Shown piece by piece: positions 56,208 through 64,000 of a stretch of 64,000 nt of DNA (positions are counted from its first letter, which is position 1; every line of letters starts with the position of its first letter). The stretch covers positions 1 to 64,000 of the forward strand of contig LCEG01000003.1 of assembly GCA_000996275.1 (NCBI GenBank), in the 5' to 3' direction. The translations under genes were made by a program, and so were the position numbers. Below the pieces are notes generated by a model. It ran no database searches and was not told the DNA's origin. It worked only from the letters and a program-made list of their open reading frames with translations. This DNA is from a candidate division TM6 bacterium GW2011_GWE2_42_60. GTDB lineage: Bacteria; Babelota; Babeliae; Babelales; Babelaceae.

Positions 56208-56605
56208 ATGAAGACAACTACTTTGGCGATTATAAGAAGCCGACTTTTAAAACAGCATGAATTAATTAATGAAGACCATCTAAAAGAATTAATGGCACAA
56301 ATTCGATCTGATGGTTTTATTGAAGCGCCTATTATTGTTGATGCAGAAACGCACATTATTCTCGATGGACACCACCGTTTTAACGCCCTCCGCATTCTCG
56401 GCCTGTCCAAAGCTCCGGTGTTTCTTTAGTCGACTACACTGACGACTCTATCTCTGTTTCTTCGTGGAGGAACGGCGTGATGGTCACAAAAGAAGACGTT
56501 GTAAAAGCAGGACTTTCTGGAGAGTTAATGGCGCCGAAAACATCGCGCCACTCAATCCCACAAAGGCCTCGTGGACTCCATATTCTTCTTGGAAAACTAT
56601 TTTAA
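56208..56605 (+). pseudogene. ParB/Srx-like domain protein, frameshifted
   Basis: The first frame encodes 73 residues of a small ParB-like domain (LMAQIRSDGFIEAPIIVD, D-G-H-H-R-F-N-A-L) and stops at TAG 56427-56429. From about 56420 the -1 frame continues the same family without a gap: V-D-Y-T-D-D, S-W-R-N-G-V, VTKEDVVKAGLSGELM-x-PKTSRH, ending at TAA 56603. A single missing base near 56420-56430 explains the break. The intact form, about 132 residues, belongs to a ParB-fold family of which some members phosphorylate serine (SerK/SbnI-like); that link is from memory of the family. AAGGGG precedes the ATG. It is a recent pseudogene, a sequencing error, or less likely a programmed frameshift. 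Confidence 0.82.
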
Positions 56606-56606
56606 T

Positions 56607-56661
56607 AAAAAAACTGTGGGCCCTGACTCATTAAAGAGAATCAGGGCCCACAGTTTTTTTT
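56607..56661. terminator. strong bidirectional terminator
   Basis: An A-run and CTGTGGGCCCTGA (56614-56626) pair with TCAGGGCCCACAG (56641-56653) and a T-run. It is shared by two convergent genes. Confidence 0.9.
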
Positions 56662-56667
56662 ATTATT

Positions 56668-58590
56668 TTATACGAAATAGCCAACCGAAACAGTAAACAA
56701 AACCGATTGTTTTTCTGCCATCGGTTTTGTTGATTTCTCGGGAGCTTGTTTATCAACAACAGGCCCTCGCAAGGTCTCCACTTTTTCTTCAAAAGCAAGG
56801 ATTTCTTCTTCTTTTTCGCGCTCTTCTGTGGACTCTTTTTGAGCAACACGAATAATTGGTTTTTTAACCTCTTTTACATAAGCACGATATGGATAACCAG
56901 ACCGAGAGACTAAGACCCAACCGCCTCCCTGCTTTGCAGTCGAAATAAGCGTATCAACAACAGGATAACCTTTATCGTCAAGAATTTTCTTCTCATCAAA
57001 CCAAATGCGCTCACGATCAGTACCGCTCACTAAACAGATACCATCTTCTGAGTAAACAGTCACAAAGAGATCGCCCCTCAAAAAGTCTTCTGTTGTTTTG
57101 GTAAACATGTTCATTGATTCGATCGCATCACCTATCGTTAATTGAGATACTGCTTTTTCGGCAAGCGTACTTGCTAAAAACTCTTTAGTTGCAGGCCAAT
57201 ATCCAGCACCCACAATGTATTTCCCATCAGGGACTTCAACGTATTCTACATAGATAGTTTTGTAGGCACGCTTATCAAAGAAGGTAATCCACCCACTCTT
57301 CTCTGTTTTTGCAACTTTCAAGATTTCTTTAACAACAAATTTACCTTCGGCATCGCGAATATTAATCAGATTTTGTCCTAAGAAGGTAGGATTTTCTGCG
57401 TCAGCTAAAATCGTCCCTTCTAGGTCATAAACAAAAAGACGCAAAGGCCCTCGAATAAACTTACCCGCATAACTCGAAAAATCACGAAATGCAACATCAG
57501 CACCCATTGACTTTAGATAAGAGATACCACTTTTCACATAACCACGAATCGTGTCATTATTCACGTCAGGATAGTAACCGCTCCCTACAATAAACTGCCG
57601 ACCTGTTCGCGGATCAACAAATCCTTCAACATAGGCTCGCTTTAAAACACCATCTTCTTCATACTCAACCCATCCTCTTCCACGATCACGCACAAGACGA
57701 ATCATCGTACGATTACGAAACCCTCCGCGTGAGTCTTTCCATTCAAGTCGATTCTGCCCTACATAGGCAATATTTCGACCATGCGCAAAGGCATTGCCTT
57801 CCATATCATAGACCCACAAATACCAATCACCGCGAACAAAAGGACCGCGCGGATTATTAACCTGCTGAAAAAGTTGGGCTGCGCCATTTCGCTTGGCAAA
57901 ATTTATAGCTTCTCTCACTATTTGTTGAGTGAAAAATGCAGCAGAATCGGGATAAAAACCAGTTCCGATTATATACTGATATCCATCCTTCTCAACTATT
58001 TTAACATAAGCAAATTTTGCACCATTTTCCCAGTCGTAGCTCACCCAGCCACCAGAAGCACCTTTTGTAAGCATTTCATCTACAAACGGCTTTTCGGCAA
58101 CACCCAGCGATGGTGACGCCACATACTCTTGCTCTTGAATTAGTGTCTGAAATTTCCCATCGGCACTCTCATCAGAAAGCTCATCTTTTTTTGCTACTGC
58201 TTTTTTACCAAATGTCCTCCAAATATCATGCGCGTCATTGCCATGAAGATAACATTCGCCACGTTCTCCAAAAATAAAGATCTCCAATTCGCCACGCTTC
58301 CAAGTGAGATCTGTTTCAAAATCGCGACAACCCTTTGCCAGAGAAACCCCTGCAAAATGTGCTGCGGCCCTATTCACCAATTCCTCACTCCGCTGCATCT
58401 TTTCTTTGATATGCGGATCGTCAAAACTTTCTGATTCTGTATGGCGAGTCATCGCCTGAACAGGCGAATGCTCAGATTTTTTTTCTGGCTCAGAAGCCCG
58501 CGCACGTAAAAACTCTGGAGACAAAACACTGAATAAAAGTACAAAAAAAAGCGTTACACCCCTTTGCATACCTTTAAGAAAAGCCTTCAT
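56668..58590 (-). CDS. exported protein of four tandem single-Cache domains
   Basis: The 640-residue protein has a signal peptide (GVTLFFVLLFSVLSPEFLRARA) and then four sCache_2-type units at about residues 70-200, 205-330, 335-465 and 470-590. Each has a helix, a strand R-G-x-x-x-L-x-V-Y-D-x-E-G, G-x-N, a G-W-V/I strand and the closing Y-I-V-G-x-G-Y-Y-P. Cache domains bind small ligands and are normally the sensor part of chemoreceptors or kinases; here no transmembrane helix, kinase, HAMP or methyl-accepting region follows, only a charged tail. ATG 58590 with GGGAGGG is the start. A periplasmic ligand-binding role is likely. Confidence 0.82.
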   Translation of the reverse strand: MKAFLKGMQRGVTLFFVLLFSVLSPEFLRARASEPEKKSEHSPVQAMTRHTESESFDDPHIKEKMQRSEELVNRAAAHFAGVSLAKGCRDFETDLTWKRGELEIFIFGERGECYLHGNDAHDIWRTFGKKAVAKKDELSDESADGKFQTLIQEQEYVASPSLGVAEKPFVDEMLTKGASGGWVSYDWENGAKFAYVKIVEKDGYQYIIGTGFYPDSAAFFTQQIVREAINFAKRNGAAQLFQQVNNPRGPFVRGDWYLWVYDMEGNAFAHGRNIAYVGQNRLEWKDSRGGFRNRTMIRLVRDRGRGWVEYEEDGVLKRAYVEGFVDPRTGRQFIVGSGYYPDVNNDTIRGYVKSGISYLKSMGADVAFRDFSSYAGKFIRGPLRLFVYDLEGTILADAENPTFLGQNLINIRDAEGKFVVKEILKVAKTEKSGWITFFDKRAYKTIYVEYVEVPDGKYIVGAGYWPATKEFLASTLAEKAVSQLTIGDAIESMNMFTKTTEDFLRGDLFVTVYSEDGICLVSGTDRERIWFDEKKILDDKGYPVVDTLISTAKQGGGWVLVSRSGYPYRAYVKEVKKPIIRVAQKESTEEREKEEEILAFEEKVETLRGPVVDKQAPEKSTKPMAEKQSVLFTVSVGYFV

Positions 58591-58658
58591 CACTACCCTC
58601 CCTTTTTTCTAGAGGTTAAATTTAATCCACCCCCATTTTACCTCCATTTAATCTGCTC

Positions 58659-59351
58659 CTACTTCTTACGATCGCCCATAATGGTTAAAAGATGCAAGAA
58701 TAAGTTAATAAAATCGAGATAAAGTTGAAGTGCACCCAAAACCGCAATGTTCGCCGCAGGCCCTTCTTCAGTGTTTGCATACTTTGCAAATTCTTTGATT
58801 TTTTGAATATCAAACGCCGTCAATCCAGCAAAAACAACAACACCAATAATAGCTATAACTAAATTGAAAGCAGCACTCTGCACAAACATATTAATCAGCG
58901 ACGCAATAATAATACCGACAAGCATCATAAATAAAAATGAACCCATCGACGTAAGATCATTCTTGGTTACTAAGCCATAGATTGCCATAAACGCAAACAT
59001 ACCCGCTGCAACAAAAAAAGTTGCCGCAATGGACGGTGCTTTAAAGACAACAAAGATACTCGAAAGTGTCATACCCGTCACAACGGCATATAACAAAAAG
59101 AGCGTAATTGCTGTTGATGACTTAATCTTTGTTATTGCAGCCGAAAGACCAACAACAAGACCCAACTGTAACAACACAAGAACCATAAAACCCATACGCG
59201 AGCCCAAAATCATATTTCGCAATGCTTCATTTGCGTACACATAATAGGCTGTACCACCAGTCAAAACAAGCGCAAAAGACATCCATCCAAAAACACGAGC
59301 TATAAAACTCTGAACCCCTGCGTGCGACTGTGCGTAATATCTGTCTTCCAT
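58659..59351 (-). CDS. Bax inhibitor-1/YccA-family membrane protein
   Basis: The 230-residue protein has seven hydrophobic segments and the BI-1 pattern: R-V-F-G-W-M-S-F-A-L at the start, Y-A-V-V-T-G-M-T-L-S, and A-F-D-I-Q-K-I-K followed by A-L-Q-L-Y-L-D-F-I-N-L-F-L-x-L-L near the end. Bacterial members act as pH-sensitive calcium leak channels or interact with the FtsH protease. GAGGAG precedes the ATG. No operon partner is evident. Confidence 0.93.
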   Translation of the reverse strand: MEDRYYAQSHAGVQSFIARVFGWMSFALVLTGGTAYYVYANEALRNMILGSRMGFMVLVLLQLGLVVGLSAAITKIKSSTAITLFLLYAVVTGMTLSSIFVVFKAPSIAATFFVAAGMFAFMAIYGLVTKNDLTSMGSFLFMMLVGIIIASLINMFVQSAAFNLVIAIIGVVVFAGLTAFDIQKIKEFAKYANTEEGPAANIAVLGALQLYLDFINLFLHLLTIMGDRKK

Positions 59352-59540
59352 AAAAACTCCTCAAATAAGTGTAATACCATTCTCTATAAGCTTAATTTAA
59401 GGCTAAAAAAGCGCAACCCACCACGAGCATTATTAACAAATACAAAATATTCAATCTTTTGCCAAAAAACTTGCTCACGTTCACGTACATCGGCTAGGGT
59501 TAAAATAGTGTCAACGTATGTTTGTTAAAAAAGGAGCACT

Positions 59541-60230
59541 ATGTACCGTTTTCCATCTTTTTTTTATGCGCTCTGTGCGCTCATTCTCTGCGCAAACTGG
59601 GGAAGCAACCCATCGGAACAAGGCCCCAAAAAACCAAGCCGCTGTATTTATGGAACCCTCACCACCACCAATAACGAAACGCAGGCGGTAAAAAATATTC
59701 TTGTAGGAGGTATTTTTGATCGTATACCCTTTTATGGTGTCACGACCGAAGAGATCGATCCAACAACCAATACCACATTCATTGACCTTGAGGACATACT
59801 ATCGATAAAGCCAAGCACTGAAAACCCACTTGAGGGGATAAAGCGCTATAAAAATCGTGACTACATCGCACTCACATTAACCCTCAGAGGAAACGAAAAA
59901 GGTCTTTCATCGCTCGTAAAAGAGCCTCAAGAGAAAAAAGTTTTAGTCGAAAAAAGCAGAAAAATTTCATGCGATCAAACGGCTACAAGTGGAGATTTTG
60001 AACGAGAACTTTCTTTTGAAGCAATTAAAGAGCTCTCGATACTTGGATTTAGACAAGGAGATCGCCCAAACTCACAGAAAGAACAGACAAAAGAATCTCC
60101 TTCCGCCGCAAAAGAAGCTCTCTGCGCACAAACAAAGACTGACCTCCAACAACTTGACACTGAGTCAAAAGGCGTTTTCTCAACAATGATTCAAAAAATC
60201 AGAAGTTCAGTAAACTATATCTGCGGCTAA
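59541..60230 (+). CDS. exported protein of unknown function (229 aa)
   Basis: A short N-terminal hydrophobic stretch (FFYALCALILCANWG) acts as signal peptide. The first half of the mature chain is strand-rich (CIYGTLTTTNN, ILVGGIFDRIPFYGV, YIALTLTLRG), the second half charged and helical with several Lys/Gln runs and three Cys. I recognise no family. AAAAGGAG lies before the ATG. The thioredoxin gene follows by 37 bp, so the two may be cotranscribed. Confidence 0.65.
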   Translation: MYRFPSFFYALCALILCANWGSNPSEQGPKKPSRCIYGTLTTTNNETQAVKNILVGGIFDRIPFYGVTTEEIDPTTNTTFIDLEDILSIKPSTENPLEGIKRYKNRDYIALTLTLRGNEKGLSSLVKEPQEKKVLVEKSRKISCDQTATSGDFERELSFEAIKELSILGFRQGDRPNSQKEQTKESPSAAKEALCAQTKTDLQQLDTESKGVFSTMIQKIRSSVNYICG

Positions 60231-60267
60231 ATTCAAGCTCTCACAAAAACAATAAAGAAGGGATTTT

Positions 60268-60588
60268 ATGATCGTTACTCTTACTAAAGATAATTATGTT
60301 AAAGAAATTGAACAGGCAACAAAACCAGTTGTTATCGATATTTCTGCAGTCTGGTGCGGGCCTTGCCAGCAAATGAAACCGATTTTTGAACAGGTCGAAC
60401 GCGATCTCGGACACCTTTATACCTTTGCCGAAGTTAATGTTGATGAATCACGCGACCTTGCAATTAAGTTCGGCGTCACTTCAGTTCCGACATTTATCTT
60501 TATTAAAGATAATGAGGTAAAAGGGAAAGAGCGGGGATATATGAGCCAAGATGATCTTAAAACAAAAATTCGTTCTATTCTTGGGTAG
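60268..60588 (+). CDS. trxA: thioredoxin
   Basis: A 106-residue thioredoxin with active site W-C-G-P-C (residues 29-33), cis-Pro in S-V-P-T-F and length as in other bacterial thioredoxins. No signal peptide, so it reduces cytoplasmic disulfides. AGAAGGGA precedes the ATG. Possibly in one transcript with the exported protein upstream. Confidence 0.96.
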   Translation: MIVTLTKDNYVKEIEQATKPVVIDISAVWCGPCQQMKPIFEQVERDLGHLYTFAEVNVDESRDLAIKFGVTSVPTFIFIKDNEVKGKERGYMSQDDLKTKIRSILG

Positions 60589-60903
60589 AATAAAATTCTT
60601 CGGAATGGGAGGCACTGAAATAAAGCCTCCCACCCGCGCACACCACCGCACGTCCTCGTCTAGTATTTAAGAATTAGCCTCGTCTCAAAACACCGCTTTA
60701 AAAGCGCATGATGCCAGACAGGTCGTTCTCGAGAACACAAACCAACCACATACCCACGAAAGCGCCGTTAATCGTCAAAACCCCTCTACACTCACTGACC
60801 CTCGTTTTTTTAATTGACAATTTTAAATATACATGTACGATATATCCATTAAATAGATGATTATATGTTTACAATATTTATAAAAAACAAAGGGAAATGA
60901 AAA
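60589..60903. other. intergenic region, 315 bp
   Basis: No gene is seen. GGGAGGC (60607-60613) and GCCTCCC (60625-60631) form a hairpin after trxA without a T-run. The promoter of the next gene is at 60814-60841. Confidence 0.5.
60814..60841 (+). promoter_or_regulatory. sigma70 promoter of ankyrin gene 60904
   Basis: TTGACA at 60814-60819, 16 bp, TACGAT at 60836-60841. The -35 box is 90 bases before the ATG, as for the ankyrin genes at 2609 and 19006. Confidence 0.6.
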
Positions 60904-62493
60904 ATGTTCAAACTAAAAAGTCTCGTCCTAACCGTTATTATTCTTGCCTCAGCCGGTAGTTCTCATTTACGCGCAGGAGCACTGCACGACCTGGTTCAGA
61001 CTAACAACCTACAGGGACTAGCCCAATTATTGGAGGAGAAAAACATTAACCCCGTTAATATGGAAGAGCTAGACAACCAAGGAAAAACGCCCCTCATCTG
61101 TGCATGCCTAAACGATTTTTCCGAGGCAACCTGGCTACTTATTTCTAATGGCGCAAACGTCAACGCCTTATGTTTAACTGAGCCAAACACAGGAATAACA
61201 CCACTCCTCTTAGCTTGCTCTAAGAACAACACCGAAATTGCAGAGCTTCTTATTAAAAAAGGTGCAAACGTCAACGCCGCATACACAACAGGGCTAAACG
61301 CAGGAGCAACCATACTCCTCTTAGCCTGCTCTAAGAACAACACCAAAATTGCAAATCTTCTCATTCAAAAAGGCGCAGATGTTAACAGCTCATCCACAGC
61401 CGGGCCAAACATAGGAATAACCCCACTCATTTGGGCTAGTAAGAAAAACAACACCGAAATTGCAAATCTTCTTATTCAAAAAGGCGCAAGTATCGATGCC
61501 GCCCCAAGAGCAGGGCCAAACATAGGAATAACCCCACTCATTTGGGCCTGCGCTAAGAACAACCTCGAAATTGTAAAGCTTCTCATTAAAGAAGGCGCAA
61601 ACGTCAATGCCTTATGCTTAACTGGGCCAAACGCAGGAATAACACCACTCCTCTTAGCTTGCTCTAAGAACAACACCGAAATCGCAGAACTTCTTATTAA
61701 AAAAGGCGCAGATGTTAACAGCTCATACACAACTGGACCAAACATAGGAATAACCCCACTCTTCTTAGCCTGCAAGAAACACAATGTCGAAATTGTGAGG
61801 CTGCTCATTCAAAAAGGCGCAAGCGTCAACGCTCTCCTCACAACTGGACCCAACGCAGGGAAAACTCCCTTAAAAATTATCTTCACCGACTGGGCTCCCT
61901 ACCTACAAACTAAGTTATTCCAATCGCTCATACCAACAAAAACAAGTACCTTGACCAATCCTGATCAAACCTCTTTCTTAAGTCTCATCGTGAGTCCTGC
62001 CATTGCAAAAAAATATAATCCAAACATCCAAGCAACCTTGGCCATACAACCGCTCTACGCATTAAAATTACATAATGTCGATGAACAAAAAGAACTTGTG
62101 AAAATTTGCAAGGTATTCTTTTCAAACTTTTTCACCATCCCGCACGTTGCAAGCATGCCAAAGGACCTATTGTCTCAAGAAGAAAATACACTAAGCCTAA
62201 AACGCTGCGATACAACACCTTTTGACTGGGCTCTCAAGTATCGCCTTAAGATGACCAAAGAACAGTTTGAAAATCTCAACAAACTCTTATTTTTCGCCAA
62301 AGCTGCTCATCAGAAATACTTCAAAAAAACAGATCTAAGCGACAACGAAAATGAATTTAAAAAACAATATGAGCGTCTGAGCGATATTGCTATTCGTTTT
62401 TCAGCACTCCCCAAAAAAGGCTCTTCTAACAAACGAAAATTATCCAAACGAAAAAGCTCATTCGGCAATAAAAAGAAACGACTCTTAAAATAA
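60904..62493 (+). CDS. exported ankyrin-repeat protein with 37-residue units (529 aa)
   Basis: A signal peptide (LVLTVIILASAGSSHLRA) precedes G-A-L-H-D-L-V, a capping repeat and seven ankyrin units (about residues 55-330). They are 37 rather than 33 residues long because the beta-hairpin loop carries an insert of the type T-G-P-N-A-G-I before T-P-L; the helices read L-A-C-S-K-N-N-T-E-I-A-E-L-L-I-K-K-G-A. Copies are very similar in DNA. The C-terminal 200 residues are helical, basic at the end (KRKLSKRKSSFGNKKKR), with no known domain; this tail resembles a eukaryotic nuclear-localisation signal, which may be chance. AAAGGGAAA precedes the ATG. Confidence 0.87.
   Translation: MFKLKSLVLTVIILASAGSSHLRAGALHDLVQTNNLQGLAQLLEEKNINPVNMEELDNQGKTPLICACLNDFSEATWLLISNGANVNALCLTEPNTGITPLLLACSKNNTEIAELLIKKGANVNAAYTTGLNAGATILLLACSKNNTKIANLLIQKGADVNSSSTAGPNIGITPLIWASKKNNTEIANLLIQKGASIDAAPRAGPNIGITPLIWACAKNNLEIVKLLIKEGANVNALCLTGPNAGITPLLLACSKNNTEIAELLIKKGADVNSSYTTGPNIGITPLFLACKKHNVEIVRLLIQKGASVNALLTTGPNAGKTPLKIIFTDWAPYLQTKLFQSLIPTKTSTLTNPDQTSFLSLIVSPAIAKKYNPNIQATLAIQPLYALKLHNVDEQKELVKICKVFFSNFFTIPHVASMPKDLLSQEENTLSLKRCDTTPFDWALKYRLKMTKEQFENLNKLLFFAKAAHQKYFKKTDLSDNENEFKKQYERLSDIAIRFSALPKKGSSNKRKLSKRKSSFGNKKKRLLK
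61165..61860 (+). repeat. 111-bp direct repeats inside ankyrin gene
   Basis: Tandem units of 111 bp, several nearly identical (for example the block CTCTAAGAACAACACCGAAAT at about 61207, 61330 in variant form and 61662), encode the 37-residue ankyrin repeats. Confidence 0.8.
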
Positions 62494-62503
62494 TATAAGA
62501 ATT

Positions 62504-62536
62504 AGCCCGCGGAAGAAATACCTCTCCGCGGGCTTT
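62504..62536. terminator. terminator between convergent genes
   Basis: AGCCCGCGGA (62504-62513) pairs with TCCGCGGGCT (62525-62534), followed by TT. It sits between the ankyrin gene and cysS. Confidence 0.8.
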
Positions 62537-62538
62537 AA

Positions 62539-63870
62539 TCAGCCCTTCTTATCGCGAACCTCAACTCCAAGTTCACGGAGCTGATCGCGTATTTCGTCAG
62601 ACTTCTTCCAATCTTTTGCGGTACGAGCTTCTTCTCGTGCTTGCAATAGTTGTTCAATCTCCGGCGTCACTTCAACACTTTTTTCTGGCAAAGGAATCAT
62701 CGCCAGACCAAAAATATTGACCAATACAGCTTTGACCGCCGCACGATCTTCATCGCTTTTTAAAAGCGCAGAAAGATTTTCAAACACAACACCCAGTGCA
62801 CCAGGAGTATTAAGATCATCGGATAAAAATTCAACCATACGCATCACCAGAGGATGTGCAAAATCTATCGTGGCTCGTGTTTCAACGTCTGCAAAAGCAC
62901 GCGCAAGCCGTTGATAACTCTTATGCGCAACCTCAAGATCAGTAAAAGAAAAATCAAGTGGTGAACGATAATGATGCCCAAGCATCATAAAACGAACAAC
63001 CATTGGATCATATTTTTCAAAAAGTTGTCGCAAAGTAAAAAAATTGCCAAGCGACTTTGACATCTTTTCTTTATCGATACGCACAAAGGCATTATGCATC
63101 CAATACCGAACAGCTTGATGCCCTAAATATCCCTCAGACTGAGCAACTTCATTTTCGTGATGCGGGAAAATAAGATCCATACCACCACCATGAATATCAA
63201 CATATTCACCAAGGTGTTTGAACGCCATTACTGAACATTCAATATGCCAACCTGGACGTCCATGCCCCCAAGGGCTTTCCCAAAACCCTCGTCCCATTTC
63301 TCTTTTCCAAAGAGCAAAATCCATTGGGTCTCTTTTTTCTTCGTTCACCTCAACCCGCGCACCTGCAATTAATTCATCAAGGCTACGCTTTGAAAGTTTT
63401 CCATATTCATGAAATGACGTTACCGAAAAATAGACACTCCCATTTGCAACATAGGCAAAATCTTTTTCAATAAGATGTTTAATAAAGGTAATAATCTCAT
63501 CGATTGTTTCCGTAACACGAGGCTCAAATTCTGGGGGGAGACATCCTAACGCTCGTACATCCTCGCTAAATGCCGAAATAAAAGTATTCGCAACTTCTTT
63601 ATAACGAAGCCGATCACCCAGTTCACGTTCAGCACGAGCCAGCAATTTATCATCAATATCGGTAAAATTACGACAATAATGCACTGTATAACCGACCGCA
63701 GAAAGAAGTCTAACAAGAAGATCAAAGGTAATATAAACGCGACCATGCCCAACATGAGCAAAATCGTAAGGTGTAATACCACAAACATAGAGTGAAATTT
63801 CTGTCTCTTTATGAGAAACGATAAGCTCTTTTTTCCCCGACAATGTATTGGTTATCTGAACCTTTTGCAC
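62539..63870 (-). CDS. cysS: cysteinyl-tRNA synthetase
   Basis: The 443-residue enzyme has the zinc Cys30 in Y-V-C-G-I-T-P-Y-D, the HIGH-type motif H-V-G-H (residues 39-42), G-W-H-I-E-C-S, H-G-G-G-M-D-L-I-F-P-H-H-E-N-E with further zinc ligands and K-M-S-K-S (near 268). It charges tRNA-Cys. Length is near the usual 460; the C-terminal anticodon-binding part is present and ends with basic residues. The start codon is GTG with GGAG 8 bases upstream. Confidence 0.96.
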   Translation of the reverse strand: MQKVQITNTLSGKKELIVSHKETEISLYVCGITPYDFAHVGHGRVYITFDLLVRLLSAVGYTVHYCRNFTDIDDKLLARAERELGDRLRYKEVANTFISAFSEDVRALGCLPPEFEPRVTETIDEIITFIKHLIEKDFAYVANGSVYFSVTSFHEYGKLSKRSLDELIAGARVEVNEEKRDPMDFALWKREMGRGFWESPWGHGRPGWHIECSVMAFKHLGEYVDIHGGGMDLIFPHHENEVAQSEGYLGHQAVRYWMHNAFVRIDKEKMSKSLGNFFTLRQLFEKYDPMVVRFMMLGHHYRSPLDFSFTDLEVAHKSYQRLARAFADVETRATIDFAHPLVMRMVEFLSDDLNTPGALGVVFENLSALLKSDEDRAAVKAVLVNIFGLAMIPLPEKSVEVTPEIEQLLQAREEARTAKDWKKSDEIRDQLRELGVEVRDKKG

Positions 63871-64000
63871 AATAATTCTCCATAAAATTCAATATTTTTA
63901 CACCGATCCGTTAACGCTTCAACTCCTCACGCGGCCCCTTCATTTTAGAGAAGAGGTTTTGAGTAGCACTAGTTAAATTTCTCAAACATAGTATCCTATG
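63871..64000. other. window end, non-coding
   Basis: The 130 bases upstream of cysS hold no complete gene; its promoter should lie here but is not clear. Confidence 0.4.

Noticed and set aside
56208-56605. Programmed -1 frameshift as the explanation of the split ParB-like gene
   Set aside because: There is no canonical slippery heptamer and no strong downstream stem; a missing base is simpler.
60996-61808. Minus-strand frames of 110-122 codons antisense to the ankyrin repeats, and similar plus-strand frames antisense to the gene at 3891
   Set aside because: They are repetitive shadows created by the repeat codons on the sense strand.

Overview
The window looks like a piece of the chromosome of a host-dependent bacterium of the Candidatus Dependentiae (TM6, Babeliae) type. 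This is inferred from three things seen together: an ATP/ADP translocase of the energy-parasite kind (17356-18783), several exported ankyrin-repeat proteins, and an unusually large share of genes with N-terminal signal peptides, many carrying eukaryote-like domains. About 50 protein genes, one complete rRNA operon and eight tRNA genes (two of them in the rRNA spacer) are visible. No prophage, insertion sequence or CRISPR array was found.

Layout. 1-3.8 kb: a WD40 protein cut by the window edge, a small zinc-ribbon protein, a GNAT acetyltransferase and an exported ankyrin protein. 3.9-13.1 kb: an 868-residue ankyrin protein, a palmitoyl-protein-thioesterase-like protein fused to repeats, and a tandem pair of exported proteins with a caspase-like His/Cys pattern. 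13.2-15.8 kb: small exported helical proteins, a glycine-zipper protein and a toxin-antitoxin pair. 15.9-29.6 kb: a transport and housekeeping stretch (SLAC1/TehA-like channel, MazG-like pyrophosphatase, ATP/ADP translocase, ABC exporter, fluoride channel, LysE exporter) mixed with an exported M48-like zinc protease, a Cys-heptad protein, further ankyrin-type proteins and a CYTH protein. 29.7-35.1 kb: 16S-Ile-Ala-23S-5S on the minus strand, with a strong promoter and boxA elements. 35.4-42.9 kb: gmk, prfB, an exported macrodomain protein coupled to a HIT hydrolase, a tRNA cluster, a D-Ala-D-Ala dipeptidase and a PAF-acetylhydrolase-like lipase. 42.9-50.9 kb: a third caspase-like protein with a coiled coil, an M50-like membrane protease, and a two-gene operon of exported RING-type zinc proteins. 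51-54 kb: a HAD phosphatase and three more members of the small helical family, one ending in a J-domain-like segment. 54-64 kb: a second LysE exporter, tRNA-Ser, a cluster of inverted repeats, a frameshifted ParB-like gene, a protein made of four Cache domains, Bax-inhibitor-1, thioredoxin, another ankyrin protein and cysS.

How the parts fit. The housekeeping genes (rRNA, prfB, gmk, cysS, trxA) are ordinary. The remarkable part is the exported set: ankyrin repeats, RING fingers, caspase-like folds, a depalmitoylase-like enzyme, a macrodomain, a lipase and a J-domain. Together with the nucleotide translocase this reads as the toolkit of an intracellular parasite, though export into the host is inference. 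The best candidates for something undescribed are the small helical family, three of whose genes share a near-identical promoter, and the poly-RING operon.
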